NCBI GenBank assembly: GCA_947469885.1
Contig: CANIQT010000023.1
Coordinates: forward strand, 1 to 62,319
Source: Bacteroidota bacterium
GTDB lineage: Bacteria; Bacteroidota; Bacteroidia; 2-12-FULL-35-15
Direction of reading: 5' to 3'
DNA: 62,319 nucleotides
The position numbers and the translations under genes are program-made. The stretch's first letter is position 1. Each line of letters begins with the position of its first letter. The notes beneath the pieces are model-generated. The model worked only from the letters and a program-made list of their open reading frames with translations, made no database searches and was not told the origin of the DNA. Below, piece by piece: positions 40,985 through 52,100 of the stretch.

Positions 40985-41028
40985 CAACGTCAGAAGACTT
41001 ATAAACAAAGGATTCTGACGTTTTTTTA
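40985..41028 (+). terminator. Intrinsic terminator of the tRNA unit
   Basis: AACGTCAGAA and TTCTGACGTT arms with a 17-nt loop, followed by seven T residues. Confidence 0.88.
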
Positions 41029-41052
41029 TGCCCGACAATTAAAACTAAAAAA

Positions 41053-41715
41053 TTAATTAAGATTTGCTTTTGTGGGCTTTTCGTTCATCATTTTCCATAT
41101 CATTGTTGCTACAATGGCTCCTAAAATCGGTGCTATGATGTAAAGCCAAAGGGAATGTAAATTTCCGGAAACAATAGCTGGTGCCAAACTCCTTGCCGGA
41201 TTCATAGAGGCTCCACAGATTGGACCTGCAAAAAGTGCTTCTAAGCCCACGGTTGCACCAATTGCAATACCAGCCAAAACCCCTATTTCTTTTGAACCTT
41301 GAGATACATTAAGAATGACAAGCATCAAAAAGAAAGTGAGAATAAATTCAAGAATAAAACTTTGTAATTCGGAACCTGCAGGCAATGTGGAACCAAGATT
41401 GATGTTATCGGGAAAAAGAAATTTCAAAACGAAAGTTGCTAAGAATGCTCCAATTAGTTGGGAGGAGATGTAAGGAATAATTTGTTTTTTGTCAAAACGT
41501 TTGGCCACTGCAAAACCAATCGTAACTGCAGGATTAAAGTGCGCTCCTGATGTTTGACCAAAGGTATAAATCATAGCCAGCACAATTAAACCAAATGTAC
41601 TGGCAACTCCCAAGTGTGTAATCACACTATTCGTTTGTTCGTTTATTATGATTGCACCTGTTCCACAAAAAACAAGACCAAACGTTCCAATAATTTCTGC
41701 GATATACTTCTTCAT
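41053..41715 (-). CDS. Aquaporin / MIP-family channel
   Basis: A 220-residue channel with six membrane helices and two half-helices bearing the NPA motifs: HFNPAVT (residues 60-66) and SMNPARS (170-176). The Arg after the second NPA is the selectivity-filter arginine; the motif set is closer to plain water channels than to glycerol facilitators, which usually have NPARD and a longer loop, but this is a weak call. The start overlaps the last codons of the upstream VF530 gene by four bases (ATGA), so the two are co-translated. The start begins with [15 protein letters not shown], a standard opening. Confidence 0.9.
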   Translation of the reverse strand: MKKYIAEIIGTFGLVFCGTGAIIINEQTNSVITHLGVASTFGLIVLAMIYTFGQTSGAHFNPAVTIGFAVAKRFDKKQIIPYISSQLIGAFLATFVLKFLFPDNINLGSTLPAGSELQSFILEFILTFFLMLVILNVSQGSKEIGVLAGIAIGATVGLEALFAGPICGASMNPARSLAPAIVSGNLHSLWLYIIAPILGAIVATMIWKMMNEKPTKANLN

Positions 41716-41942
41716 TTGTTTTTTATTTTAGATTGAACTAGAACATACAAACCCTCTAATTTAGCTCTCGCCCACGGGGTTTTGCGTAAAAATGTTAAAC
41801 TTGATTTTATACTTGGGTTATTGTTAAAACAATTTATTTTTATTTCCTTTCCCAAAAACTCCCAGCCTTTAGACTCCACCAAATAATTGAGCATTTGTTC
41901 CAATGTTATACCATGAAGTGGGTTGTTTTTTTGTGTGGTCAT
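41712..41942 (-). CDS. VF530-family (DUF2132) small DNA-binding-like protein
   Basis: The 76-residue product matches the VF530 family throughout: [25 protein letters not shown], then [31 protein letters not shown]. Family structures are small helical proteins thought to bind DNA, without a known role. The gene overlaps the aquaporin gene by four bases and shares its promoter at 41990, an unexplained pairing. Confidence 0.9.
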   Translation of the reverse strand: MTTQKNNPLHGITLEQMLNYLVESKGWEFLGKEIKINCFNNNPSIKSSLTFLRKTPWARAKLEGLYVLVQSKIKNK

Positions 41943-41989
41943 TTTTTTTATATTCTATTCAGATACTTCGTTTACTTTTTCACTATTGG

Positions 41990-41997
41990 CAAAGTTA
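41990..41997 (-). promoter_or_regulatory. -7 element TAACTTTG for VF530-aquaporin
   Basis: A perfect TAnnTTTG match on the minus strand 48 nt upstream of the VF530 ATG. Confidence 0.5.
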
Positions 41998-42146
41998 GTT
42001 TTTTCTCAATTTCGGATTATAAATAAACCATTAATATTCAAAAAATGTTTGTTTGTTGGTCCATCACACTTCATTTTTATATCATCCATTCGTTTCAATA
42101 ATAAAAACTTAATACAATTATCGGAACATTCCTTACCTTTATCGTT

Positions 42147-42956
42147 GTGAAAAAAACAGGAGTCGTTTTTATATTACTAATCTCGGTGAAGTTATTTGCA
42201 CAGTCCAATTGTGCTATCACCAATCGTACTTTCAAGGCAGGAGAACAATGTACCTATCAGATTTATTACAACTGGGGATTAATTTGGGTACAGGCTGGAG
42301 AAGCAGTTTTTTCTGCTGATTTAGCGAAAACAAACAATCGTAATGTGTATCATTTTATAGGTTATGGTGCAACCTACCCCAAATACGATTGGTTTTACAG
42401 GGTAAGAGATAAATACGAATCGTTTGCCGATACAGCCACTTTAAAGCCATTGCGATTTACCCGTGAAGTGCAAGAAGCAAGTAATATTTATTTCGATGAT
42501 TATGTTTTTAATCAGCGAAAAAATAAAGTGTATTCTTCTTTCAGAAAATATGGTGAGTCAGCAAAGCTTGATTCCGTAAACATTACACAGTGCACCAACG
42601 ATGTGATGACCGCCATTTTTTATGCACGCTGTCTTGATTTTACAAAATACAAACCCAAAGATACCATACCTATTACCTTTGTTTTGGGTAAAGAAGTGTT
42701 TCCTACTTATATAAGATACTTGGGCAAAGAAACAATAGAAAATGATTCATTGGGTAAAGTACGATGTATTAAATTTAAAGCAAATCTGATTGCAGGCACA
42801 CTATTTAAAGGAGGAGAAAAAATGACTGTTTGGGTAACCGATGATGAAAACAAAATGCCAGTATATGTTGAAACAGAAATATTTGTTGGCAAAATAAAAG
42901 TATATTTAATGAAGTATAAAGGGTTGAGGAATAAAATTAATTGCCTTGTAAAATAA
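42147..42956 (+). CDS. DUF3108 exported protein
   Basis: A 269-residue protein with a short signal peptide (KKTGVVFILLISVKLFAQ) and the DUF3108 beta-barrel-like fold: FKAGEQCTYQIYYNWGLIWVQAGEAVF, WFYRVRDKYESFADTATLKPLRF, and GKVRCIKFKANLIAGTLFKGGEKMTVWVTDDENKMPVYVET. Related proteins are periplasmic and lipoprotein-handling-like in fold, with no proven role. The start is GTG at 42147; no ATG fits the signal peptide. A TACCTTTA element just 6 nt upstream suggests a nearly leaderless mRNA. It stands alone between two minus-strand groups. Confidence 0.82.
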   Translation: MKKTGVVFILLISVKLFAQSNCAITNRTFKAGEQCTYQIYYNWGLIWVQAGEAVFSADLAKTNNRNVYHFIGYGATYPKYDWFYRVRDKYESFADTATLKPLRFTREVQEASNIYFDDYVFNQRKNKVYSSFRKYGESAKLDSVNITQCTNDVMTAIFYARCLDFTKYKPKDTIPITFVLGKEVFPTYIRYLGKETIENDSLGKVRCIKFKANLIAGTLFKGGEKMTVWVTDDENKMPVYVETEIFVGKIKVYLMKYKGLRNKINCLVK

Positions 42957-43015
42957 AAGATAAGTTAGGAATTATGAGTTAGCTAATTGTTAGTTTCATT
43001 CATAATTCATAATTT

Positions 43016-43354
43016 CTATTTCCCTTTAATCGTCACTAAGTAATCAACAATCTGGTTCACTACCAAAGTATCTGAAATAGGTGCCCCATACATCTTTACC
43101 ATTTTCTTTACAATTTTATCCCAACCTTTTTTACTCATATCGGGCTGCATTTCTATATATCTCAACGAATGGCAAGTCATACAATTAGCATTTACCAAAT
43201 CAATTCCTTTTGCTTCTGGCAACAAAACAATAACCTTATTGATGTCAATTGATGTTTCGACAGGAGTTGGTGGTTTCACTTTTTCTTCCATATTTATGCA
43301 AGAAGAATATAACAAAACAACAAATAAGGATATATAAAAAAAATGTTTTTTCAT
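43016..43354 (-). CDS. Small c-type cytochrome lipoprotein (sulfite dehydrogenase partner)
   Basis: A 112-residue protein with a lipoprotein-type signal (FVVLLYSSC) and one haem c site CMTCH (residues ~58-62); Met in MQPDMSKKGWDKIVKKM gives a likely sixth ligand. Size and motif order match the cytochrome subunit of SorAB-type sulfite dehydrogenases. It begins four bases after the molybdoenzyme gene stop, so they are co-expressed and probably form an electron-transfer pair on the periplasmic side. Confidence 0.85.
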   Translation of the reverse strand: MKKHFFYISLFVVLLYSSCINMEEKVKPPTPVETSIDINKVIVLLPEAKGIDLVNANCMTCHSLRYIEMQPDMSKKGWDKIVKKMVKMYGAPISDTLVVNQIVDYLVTIKGK

Positions 43355-43357
43355 ACC

Positions 43358-44572
43358 TTATTTTACTTTAATTACTAAGGATTCGATTTCATTTCTCATA
43401 AAACCGCTTCTGTTCCATTGATGCCAAGGTTGAGTTTCGTTTTTTATATTGGTTGCTTTTACAAAAAACTTAAACGTACCCGCATTTGCAGGTTTAAATT
43501 CATACCTCCATCTTCTCCACGAATAATTGCCAAGCGAAGCATCTAGTTTGGTTGGCATCCATGTCTTGCCACTATCCTTACTTATTTCCACTTTTGCAAT
43601 ACCATCTCCTCCATCCATTGCCAAACCTTGAATTTCATTTGTTGTTCCAATTGATAGAATAGTTTCTGGCTCAGGCGAAACAAAAATTGAGCGAACATCT
43701 ATTTTATTAATTGGCACTAAATTTTTGGCAAGCGAATCGGGTTTTTCATTACCATTTTTTATTCCCTTAGGCACTAAATAAGCTTTATCCATCCAGTATC
43801 CCTTAAAGGTATCAGGAGAAATTTTTATTTCATTCAGCATTCCAATCCAGTAGGTAGCATACCATCCCGGAACCACTAATTTCAATGGATACCCATTCAG
43901 CATTGGCAATGCTTCTCCATTCATTTCGTAGGCAATCATTACTTCTCCGTCCATACAATGATTATACTCCAGCGATTTTACAAAGTCGGGAACAGTAGGC
44001 AATGGCGGAGCATCCATTCCATTAAAAGAAACAAATTTTGAATTCGATTTTGCTTTTGCCATTTCAAGCACGTCTTTTAATTTCACTCCTGTCCATTTTG
44101 CATTTCCCATTCCTCCGTTTGTCCATTGTGCACCGGGTACTCTTGGATTGAAGTTATTACGAGAATTACCTGCACATTCGCACAAGGCATTTACAGAATA
44201 CGGTTTGAATTTAGTTTTTAAATCTGATAACGAAAGTTCGAGTTTAGTATTTACATTTCCAAAAACTCTTAAACGAAAAGTATCTGCATTTATTTGCGTT
44301 GGCAAATTGGACAAATGCCAACGAACAAAAAACACATCATTGGGTGTAAAGTCTTCTAAAAAATATTTTAAAGGTGTTTCTAAATTAGGTGGTCGGTCGG
44401 TGAGCAACTTCATTGCCTTCTTTTCAGGAGCTGTAACCAATATACCTTGTGATGAATTTATTGCTACCGTGTTTTTCTCATCTGATTTTTCATCTGAAGG
44501 GGAACAGGAATAAATAGCAGCAAATAGTAATGAAAATAAAATGATTTTTATTGACGAATAGTTCTTTAACAT
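43358..44572 (-). CDS. Molybdopterin sulfite-oxidase-family enzyme (SorA-like)
   Basis: A 404-residue periplasmic lipoprotein (LFSLLFAAIYSC). The sulfite-oxidase fold begins with PLKYFLEDFTPNDVFFVRWHLSNLP. The molybdenum-binding Cys lies in NALCECAGNSR, and the substrate-site pattern W..V.L.DVL (AKWTGVKLKDVL) follows. The C-terminal half is the Mo-co dimerisation Ig-like domain (IAKVEISKDSGKTWMPTKL ... WRRWRYEFKPANAGTFKF). The adjacent monohaem cytochrome suggests direct sulfite oxidation with electrons passed to cytochrome c. The gene starts just 3 bp after the PorP/SprF stop on the same strand. Nothing else for sulfur metabolism is seen nearby. Confidence 0.88.
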   Translation of the reverse strand: MLKNYSSIKIILFSLLFAAIYSCSPSDEKSDEKNTVAINSSQGILVTAPEKKAMKLLTDRPPNLETPLKYFLEDFTPNDVFFVRWHLSNLPTQINADTFRLRVFGNVNTKLELSLSDLKTKFKPYSVNALCECAGNSRNNFNPRVPGAQWTNGGMGNAKWTGVKLKDVLEMAKAKSNSKFVSFNGMDAPPLPTVPDFVKSLEYNHCMDGEVMIAYEMNGEALPMLNGYPLKLVVPGWYATYWIGMLNEIKISPDTFKGYWMDKAYLVPKGIKNGNEKPDSLAKNLVPINKIDVRSIFVSPEPETILSIGTTNEIQGLAMDGGDGIAKVEISKDSGKTWMPTKLDASLGNYSWRRWRYEFKPANAGTFKFFVKATNIKNETQPWHQWNRSGFMRNEIESLVIKVK

Positions 44573-44575
44573 AAC

Positions 44576-45631
44576 TTAAAATCTTGCTTCGGTTCTTGGT
44601 TTTGTAAACGCGCTTGGAGCAACGAATCGCAAAGAAATTTCAAATCCTCCTCTTGTGGTGGTTACTGTTTTAAGCTGGGAGAGATTAACATCATAACTAA
44701 ATCCGATTTCATAATTAGCATATTCAAATTTAACAACAGGAATAAAAGCATCTCTAAAACGGTAGTAGCCGCCAATAGATAATGCGGCTGGTTTTTTATT
44801 TCCGGTGTACTTAGATGATTCCTGCAAAATATACTGAAACATCATTCCTGGAGTTATTTCTTTGGTAGGTCCTTGTATAAATACAATGTAAGAAGGTTTT
44901 AAAACAAGGTTGGTATTTTTCATTCCGATGGCTGCATTTCCGTTCAACACAAATTTGGTATATAGCTTTGAAGAAGCATCTCCGTAAAAAGAATAAACTG
45001 GCTGATGCGGGTGAAATACAGAGATACCAATATTTACCTTTCTTGTATCATTAGCTGAAATATACATTTCATCTGTTCCGTAACTGAAATTAATTCCTGC
45101 ACCTAAATCAACATATCCAAAATTATCTACAGCAACAGGTTCTCCTGAAGCAATCGAGGGTTGATAATTCATCCCATTATATTGATTACCCCAACTAAGT
45201 GCACTTGTGTTAATGGTGTGCGATGAGTAACCCACCGTCAACCCTCCTGAAATAAGGCTTTTTCGGGATACAGGAATGATGCCAGATAAGGAGACATTAA
45301 ATTGATTGGTGGCCACTGCCGCGTCACCTGCTTTGTCGTTCAAAAAATCAAATCCTAAACCCAAATGTTTTTTCTTTCTTTTTAATAAACGGGTGTCAAA
45401 CGAAAGAGCAAACGTTTTGAAAGGAGAAGCAATACTTTGCCATTGATTTTTATAATTAGCAATCAATTGTATTTCGTGATGAACACCACAGTTAGATGGA
45501 TTAAGTTGAACAGGAGTTTCATCAAACTGAGAAAAATGAAAATCCTGTGCACTAGCTGAAACACCTGCCATCATTGCTATAAAAAAGCAAATACAAACTA
45601 ATTTTCCGGAGATTGATTTTTTGTTTTTCAT
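44576..45631 (-). CDS. PorP/SprF family T9SS-associated outer-membrane protein
   Basis: A 351-residue outer-membrane barrel with signal peptide and the family's opening QDFHFSQFDETPVQLNPSNCGV. In gliding flavobacteria SprF-type proteins are needed for the secretion of the partner SprB-like adhesin with a type B sorting domain. Here the gene directly follows two such adhesin genes on the same strand, 21 bp after the nearer one, the same order as sprB-sprF. Beta-strand-rich body and repeated Gly/aromatic pattern (GLGFDFLNDKAGD ... ISGGLTVGYSS ... GYYRFRDAFIPVVKFEYANYEIGFSYDV). It should work with one or both adhesins. Confidence 0.93.
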   Translation of the reverse strand: MKNKKSISGKLVCICFFIAMMAGVSASAQDFHFSQFDETPVQLNPSNCGVHHEIQLIANYKNQWQSIASPFKTFALSFDTRLLKRKKKHLGLGFDFLNDKAGDAAVATNQFNVSLSGIIPVSRKSLISGGLTVGYSSHTINTSALSWGNQYNGMNYQPSIASGEPVAVDNFGYVDLGAGINFSYGTDEMYISANDTRKVNIGISVFHPHQPVYSFYGDASSKLYTKFVLNGNAAIGMKNTNLVLKPSYIVFIQGPTKEITPGMMFQYILQESSKYTGNKKPAALSIGGYYRFRDAFIPVVKFEYANYEIGFSYDVNLSQLKTVTTTRGGFEISLRFVAPSAFTKPRTEARF

Positions 45632-45652
45632 ATATTTATTTATTAAAAAATA

Positions 45653-48600
45653 TTATTTTACTAATGTAATACTACCATGTTTTTTTATAGCTTCTCCTTT
45701 AACAGTTGCGTTTAAATAATAAGCAAAAGAAGCAGCGTTCAAATCCTTTCCATTATATCTTCCATCCCACCCTTTTGCCTCATCTTGTGTTTCAAATACT
45801 TTTTCTCCCCAACGGTCGAAGATGGCGAATTCTAAATCGGTGATACAGTTTCCAAAAACATAAAGTATATCATTCTGACTGTCTCCATTAGGAGAAAATG
45901 CGGTTGGAACAAATAATTCTCCGCAAAGCATATCCATAAATACAGTTACTGTATCAGAAGAGGAGCATCCGTTTAATGTTACTGTTAATGTATAAGTGGT
46001 AGTCTGTGTTGGGGTTGCTAATGTATTGGCACATGTGCTGCAACTTAAAGTAGAAGAAGGCGACCAGCTAAACGTTGCACCAGCTGGACCGCTACCGTAT
46101 AAAACGGTGCTGCTTCCAGCAGTAATCATTAAATTTGTTCCTGCATCAACTGATGGTCCCCCCGTTGAACTTACAGTGGTTGATGCTGTTTGAGAACAAC
46201 CTAATCCATCAGTAATAGTTACCGTATAAGTACCCGCACCAAGATTATTAATGGTTGATGTTGTTCCTCCGGGCGCACTCCACAAATAAGTTAAAACTCC
46301 TGTTCCTCCTGTTGCGCTTGCTGTTGCTGTTCCTGTAATTGTTCCGCAATTGGCAGGGGTTGAAGTTGCCGTTACAGTTATTAGATTTCCTTGTGTAATA
46401 GTAACATTAGTTGAATTGCTGCATCCGGTAGCATCTGTAACAGTTACCGTATAAGTTCCGGCTGATAAATTACTTGCTGTTGCATTATTTCCACCGCCTC
46501 CTGACCAAGTGTAATTTAATACTCCTGTTCCACCAGAACCTGTTGCAGTAGCACTTCCAGTATTACTTCCATTACAATTTACATTTGTTTGGGATGAAAT
46601 GGAAACAGTTGGTCCACCTGAATTGGAAACAGTTACTGATGATGTAGCTGTACATCCATTTGAGGGGTTTGTAGCGGTTACTATATAAATACCTGCAATA
46701 TTCACTGTTGCAGGGTTTGAAGCATTACTCAGAGCGCCACCGTTCCAAACCATTGTGTTTCCTGCACTTGTTCCTGTAAGCGTAACTGTGGAAACAGAGC
46801 AAGTGATATTTCCTGAACTTGCAGAAGTAACAACAGGTGGAGTTATATTGCTTATAACTGTAACTGTTTGTGAAGCGGAACAACCGTTTCCGGGGTCGGT
46901 TACTGTTAATGTATAAGTTGATGAGGTGTTAACAGTGTACGTTGTTGTTGCTGGTCCTCCTGTCCAAAGGTAGGTGACACTAGCTGTTGTAGAGTTCCCA
47001 ATTAATGTCACCGAAGTATTGGTGCAGGTTAATTGTTGTGGTGTTGCAATACTGATATTCGGGATTGCTCCGCTTGCTGTCACCGAAACTGTTGCGGATG
47101 CAGTACAACCGTTTGAGGCATCTGTTGCAGTAACTGTATAGGTTCCGGCTGCATTTACTGTTGCAGGATTTGAAGCATTACTCAATGCTCCACCGTTCCA
47201 AACCATTGTATTTCCTGCACTTGTTCCTGTAAGTGTTACACTTGATATTGCACAAGTAATGTTTCCTGAACTTGATGAAGTAACAACAGGTGGAGCTGTA
47301 TTGCTTGTAACCGTAACGGTTTGCGAAGCAGAACAACCATTTCCAGGGTCGGTAACAGTTAATGTATAAGTTGATGCGGTGTTAACCGTGTACGTTGTTG
47401 TTGCAGGTCCTCCTGTCCAAAGGTAGGTTACACCTGCAGTTGAAGAGTTTCCAGTTAGTGTTACAGAAGTATTAGAACAGGTGAATTGAGGAGGTGAAGA
47501 AATACTTATATTCGGGATTGCTCCGCTTGCCGTTACAGTAACCGTTGAAGTGGCAGCACAACCGTTTGAGGCATCTGTTGCAGTAACCGTATATGTTCCA
47601 GCTGTTGTAACAGTTGCAGGATTTGAAGCATTACTTAAAGCACCTCCATTCCAAACCATTGTGTTTCCTGCACTTGTTCCAGTAAGAGTTACACTTGAGA
47701 TTGCACAGGTAATATTTCCTGAACTTGAAGATAAAACAACAGGTGGAGTTGTATTACCGTTTACTATAACTGTTGAAATTGCGGTACATCCGTTTGCAGC
47801 ATCTGTCGCTGTAACTGTATAGGTTCCTGCAGCATTCACTGTTGCAGGATTTGCCGCATTACTCAATGAGCCTCCATTCCAAACCATTGTGTTTCCTGCA
47901 CTTGTTCCTGTTAATGTTGTGTTTGGATTAGTACAATTAATAGTATTACTGCTTGCAGAACTGACTGCAGGAGGTGTTGTATTTAATGTGGCTGTAACGG
48001 TTGCTGTACTTGTGCATCCTGTACTTGTATTGGTTACAGTTACTGTATAAGTTCCGGCTGCATTGATAGTTGGTGTAGTGGTTGCTCCACCCGAAACAAT
48101 TCCCGGTCCTGCCCAACTAAAGGAAACAGGCGAGCTAGAGGAAGAAGCTGTAATTGTTGAATTGGCACATGTTACCGTTTGTGCTGCTGTTGCAGAAACA
48201 TTGGGTAAAACACCACTTGGCGATACTGTATATGTTGCTGTTGCACTACATCCTCCGGGGTTAATGGTAACTGTATAAGTTCCTGCTCCTGTAACGGAAG
48301 TGCTTGCAGAAGATGGTGAAGCTATGGTACCCGGTCCTGTCCATACGTACGTTGGTGAACCTGCTGATGTGGTTACTGTTAGTGTTGTGGTTGAGGATCC
48401 GCACAAAAGTGCAGGTGCTGTTATGGATGCTGTTGGTGGTGCACTTACTGTAATGGGAGAAATTACAATATCCTGATATTGACAGATTCCGTATTTAGCA
48501 TAAGTTGGAGGCTGACAATTGTTATACAATATATTTATTGTCTTTATCATTTGTCCACCACCATTAATAATTACAGTAGCCGCAGAGCAACTGCAACCAT

Positions 48601-49153
48601 TGCTCGTCCATCTCCCTCTTAATATTTTATTGTTACCAGCAGTAGAAGTGTTTCCTGCAACGGCACATCCTGCATATAAAATATTGGCCGGGGCAATGGC
48701 AGTTAATGTTTGGTCGGTGGCACCAATGGTTACTTGGTCGTCATAGTTGGAATAGTTGGTGGACACCCCATCAAACCAAATATCTTCATTAATATCATAA
48801 ATGGTAAAAGTGGCAGGGGCACAAACAGGTACAGCAAACGTAATGGCTATATTTATATAGTTATTCCAAGCCATACTTGCCCCCGACATTTCCAGAAACA
48901 AACCAGTAGGTGTTCCTGCACAAACACCGGAGCCACCTATCTGAGAACCGCTTCCGTTCGAATATCCTGTTACTCCACCACCATTTACAGCCGAAACAAC
49001 AGCTGTCATGTTACCATTTGTAAAAGTCCTTGTTGCAGAGTTGGTTGTAGTTGTAAATCCTACCCAGTTGAATGTTTGAGCATTCATACAAGTAGAGGAA
49101 ACAACTCCAATAAATAATAAAAGAAAAATTCTTTTTATTTTAAACATCTGCAC
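45653..49153 (-). CDS. Giant SprB-like adhesin with T9SS type B sorting domain (1)
   Basis: A 1166-residue exported protein: signal peptide (IKRIFLLLFIGVVSSTCMNAQ), an N-terminal jellyroll-like domain, then ~10 PKD/Ig-like units of ~80 residues. Some units repeat almost exactly at DNA level (GNTMVWNGGALSNASNPATV, TYTVTATDASNGC, ASVTYLWTGGPATTTYTV). Before the end are two SprB-repeat units (CNGSNTGSATATGSGG, GTYTVTVTDATGCSNS). The C-terminus (CGELFVPTAFSPNGDSQND ... FDRWGEKVFET ... HGSITLVK) is a type B sorting domain. The likely role is cell-surface adhesion or gliding, with PorP/SprF downstream as export partner. It sits 10 bp after the larger adhesin gene. Confidence 0.9.
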   Translation of the reverse strand: MQMFKIKRIFLLLFIGVVSSTCMNAQTFNWVGFTTTTNSATRTFTNGNMTAVVSAVNGGGVTGYSNGSGSQIGGSGVCAGTPTGLFLEMSGASMAWNNYINIAITFAVPVCAPATFTIYDINEDIWFDGVSTNYSNYDDQVTIGATDQTLTAIAPANILYAGCAVAGNTSTAGNNKILRGRWTSNGCSCSAATVIINGGGQMIKTINILYNNCQPPTYAKYGICQYQDIVISPITVSAPPTASITAPALLCGSSTTTLTVTTSAGSPTYVWTGPGTIASPSSASTSVTGAGTYTVTINPGGCSATATYTVSPSGVLPNVSATAAQTVTCANSTITASSSSSPVSFSWAGPGIVSGGATTTPTINAAGTYTVTVTNTSTGCTSTATVTATLNTTPPAVSSASSNTINCTNPNTTLTGTSAGNTMVWNGGSLSNAANPATVNAAGTYTVTATDAANGCTAISTVIVNGNTTPPVVLSSSSGNITCAISSVTLTGTSAGNTMVWNGGALSNASNPATVTTAGTYTVTATDASNGCAATSTVTVTASGAIPNISISSPPQFTCSNTSVTLTGNSSTAGVTYLWTGGPATTTYTVNTASTYTLTVTDPGNGCSASQTVTVTSNTAPPVVTSSSSGNITCAISSVTLTGTSAGNTMVWNGGALSNASNPATVNAAGTYTVTATDASNGCTASATVSVTASGAIPNISIATPQQLTCTNTSVTLIGNSTTASVTYLWTGGPATTTYTVNTSSTYTLTVTDPGNGCSASQTVTVISNITPPVVTSASSGNITCSVSTVTLTGTSAGNTMVWNGGALSNASNPATVNIAGIYIVTATNPSNGCTATSSVTVSNSGGPTVSISSQTNVNCNGSNTGSATATGSGGTGVLNYTWSGGGGNNATASNLSAGTYTVTVTDATGCSNSTNVTITQGNLITVTATSTPANCGTITGTATASATGGTGVLTYLWSAPGGTTSTINNLGAGTYTVTITDGLGCSQTASTTVSSTGGPSVDAGTNLMITAGSSTVLYGSGPAGATFSWSPSSTLSCSTCANTLATPTQTTTYTLTVTLNGCSSSDTVTVFMDMLCGELFVPTAFSPNGDSQNDILYVFGNCITDLEFAIFDRWGEKVFETQDEAKGWDGRYNGKDLNAASFAYYLNATVKGEAIKKHGSITLVK
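46620..47960. repeat. Near-identical PKD-like coding repeats in adhesin 1
   Basis: Two unit types alternate: NTMVWNGG...NPATV and VTYLWTGG...TYTLTV. Adjacent copies of ~500 bp are almost the same in DNA, so unequal crossing-over could change copy number. Confidence 0.85.
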
Positions 49154-49162
49154 TAATAAAAC

Positions 49163-52100
49163 TTATTTAACAAGGGTGATATTGCCATGTTTTTTAACTT
49201 CTTCTCCTTTTACAGTTGCGGTTAAATAATAAGCAAATGCAGCAGGGTCCATTTTCTTACCATTAAAAGTACCATCCCAACCTTCTAACTGGTTGGTGGT
49301 TTCAAACACTTTTTCTCCCCAACGATCAAATATTGCGAATTGTAAATTGGTAATGCAATTTCCAAATACATATAATATATCATTCTGATTGTCTCCATTA
49401 GGCGAAAAGGCGGTTGGCACAAATAATTCTCCACACAAAATATCAATAAATACCGTTACAGTATCGCTTGTGGAACATCCATTCAATGTTACTGTTAATG
49501 TATAAGTAGTAGTTTGGGTTGGCGCTGCCGTTGGATTTGGACATGTATTACAACTTAAAGTAGATGATGGGGTCCATAAGAATGTAGCACCCGCAGAGCC
49601 ACTACCATTTAAAATGGTGGTGCTGCCCGAAGTAATTACCACACTATTGCCTGCATTGGCTGTTGGTCCTCCGGTGGTACTCACGCTTGTTGATGCTGTT
49701 TGAACACAACCGAGAGAATCCGTTACAGTAACGGTATAAGTTCCGGCTCCGAGATTACTAATCATTTGAGTAGAACCTCCCGGTGCACTCCACGAATAAG
49801 TTAAACTGCCCGTTCCTCCACTTGCTCCTGCTGATGCAGTGCCAGTATTGGTAGCACAATTAGATGGAGTTGATGTGGTAGTTACAACAATGGCTGGTCC
49901 TTGCGTGATGGTTACAATGGCGGTATTGGTACAACTCGAACCATCAGTAACTGTCACGGTATATGTTCCGGCTGCAAGGTTATTTGCCGTTGAATTTGTT
50001 CCTCCTCCCCCACTCCATGAGTAGGTTAAATTACCTGTCCCTGTTGCCGAAGCGGTTGCACTGCCTGTGTTTCCTCCATTACAATTTACGTTTATCTGTG
50101 ATGAAATAGAAACGGTTGGTCCTGTTGAATTTGTTACGACTACAAGGAAAGTGGTTGCACAACTATTTCCATCAGTAGCAGTAACAGTATATGTGTTGGC
50201 ACCTAAGCCCGAAGCAGAAGCATTGTTTCCTCCACTTGGTGCCCAACTGTAAGTATACCCTGTACCCACTGTTCCTCCGCTGGCACTTACTGTTGCACTT
50301 CCGTTATTATTACCACACGTGGCGGGTGTGGAAGTAACCAACGAAACACTTAATGCGGTGGTAGGTTGAGTAATGGTAAATATAACACTGCTCACACAAC
50401 CGCTGTTGTCAGTAACTGTAACAGTATAAGTACCCGCTGTTAATCCGTTTAAGGTATTTGGAACAGTAAGGTTATTGGCTGTTTGCAAAGTGCCTCCAAC
50501 TCCTGTCCACACATAATCGTAAGGCGATGCACCACCAGTAGTATTGGCTGTGGCGTTTCCGGTGTTTCCTCCAAAACAGTTGACATTGGTTTGGTTGGTA
50601 ATGTTCACCGTTCCACCTCCTGTATTGCTCACCACTGCTGTGGCAGAAGCGGTACATCCGTTGTTATCTGTTATCGTGACCGTATAAGTTGCTGCAGCAA
50701 GGTTATTGAGCACATCTTGTGAAGTGCTATTATTGGTGGTTTGTAAGGTTCCTCCCGGACCAGTCCATACATAATCGTAAGGCGAACTGCCACCACTTGC
50801 CAATGCAGTTGTACTTCCGGTACTGCTTCCGCATGGGGCATTGGTAGTGTTGGTAATAGCAACTGATGGTGCTGATGTTGGTTGTGTTATGTTAACTGTT
50901 GCAGTACCTACACAACCACCGTTATCAGTAACGGTTACCGTATAAGTTCCTGCGCCCAAATTATTCAACACATCAGGTACAGCACTATTGTTGGTCGTTT
51001 GCAGGGTTCCTGCTCCACTTGTCCAAACATAATCGTAAGGCGATGCTCCAAGAGTGGCAGTGGCAGTAGCACTTCCGGTAGTTCCTCCAAAACACAATAC
51101 ATTTATCTGGTTCGAAATTGTAACTGTAGGTCCGCCAGAGTTGGTTAATGTTACAGTGGTTGTTGCGTTACAGCCATTGTTATCTGTTACCGTAACGGTA
51201 TATGTTCCTGCAGCCAATCCTGTTAATACATCAGCCACAGCACTGTTGTTAGTGGTTTGTAGCGTGCCACCCGTTCCTGTCCACACATAATCAAATGGAG
51301 TACTTCCGCCCGATGCTAATGCGGTAGCACTTCCGTTTGTACCTCCGCAAGCGGGATTGGTGGAAGCTGTTATAGCTACGGCAAGTGCCGATGCAGGTTG
51401 TGTAATGGTAACATTCATCGTTCCCGGACAAGCATTTGCATCAGTTACGTTTAGTGTATAGGTTCCGGCAGGCAATCCTGCAAAAGGCTGAGTTCCTGCC
51501 ACACTATTAAAAGTAGCAATGGTATTAACCCCATTCATCAACACATAATTGTAAGGTCCTGTTCCGCCTGCTGAAGAAGCACTAAAACTGCCTGTTGATT
51601 GTCCAAAACAATTTACATTAATCTGTGCGGATGCTGATATTGTTAAAGGAGGACAAGCAGAGCAGAAAGGCAATTGAGCTAAACTATTAATTAAAAATAG
51701 TGTTCCACTATTGTCAATTACCTGAATTGGATAAGTTCCCGAAGGGGTAATGGTTACGCCTGTTGTAAAGGTCACCCAGTTGGTAACAGGAGGACCAGTT
51801 ACTGTTCCGAATCCTGCACAGAATCCTAACCCAGCCACACAAGGAGTTGTGGTTACCTGGTTTTGCCAGTTGTATGGTCCGGTGCCACCAGTAACGGTAA
51901 GTGTTCCGTTTGCATTTTGACATACTGTAAGCGGTGTACAGGTATTTACATTCACCACCACCGAATCGGACCCGCAAGCTAAGGTATATATAATAGTATG
52001 AGGTCCTGGACCTGCTGTGGCAGGATTAAATAGCCCAGTAGCAGTATTTGTAATACCTGTTCCACTCCACACTCCACCGGGAGTGGCAGCGGTCATAGTG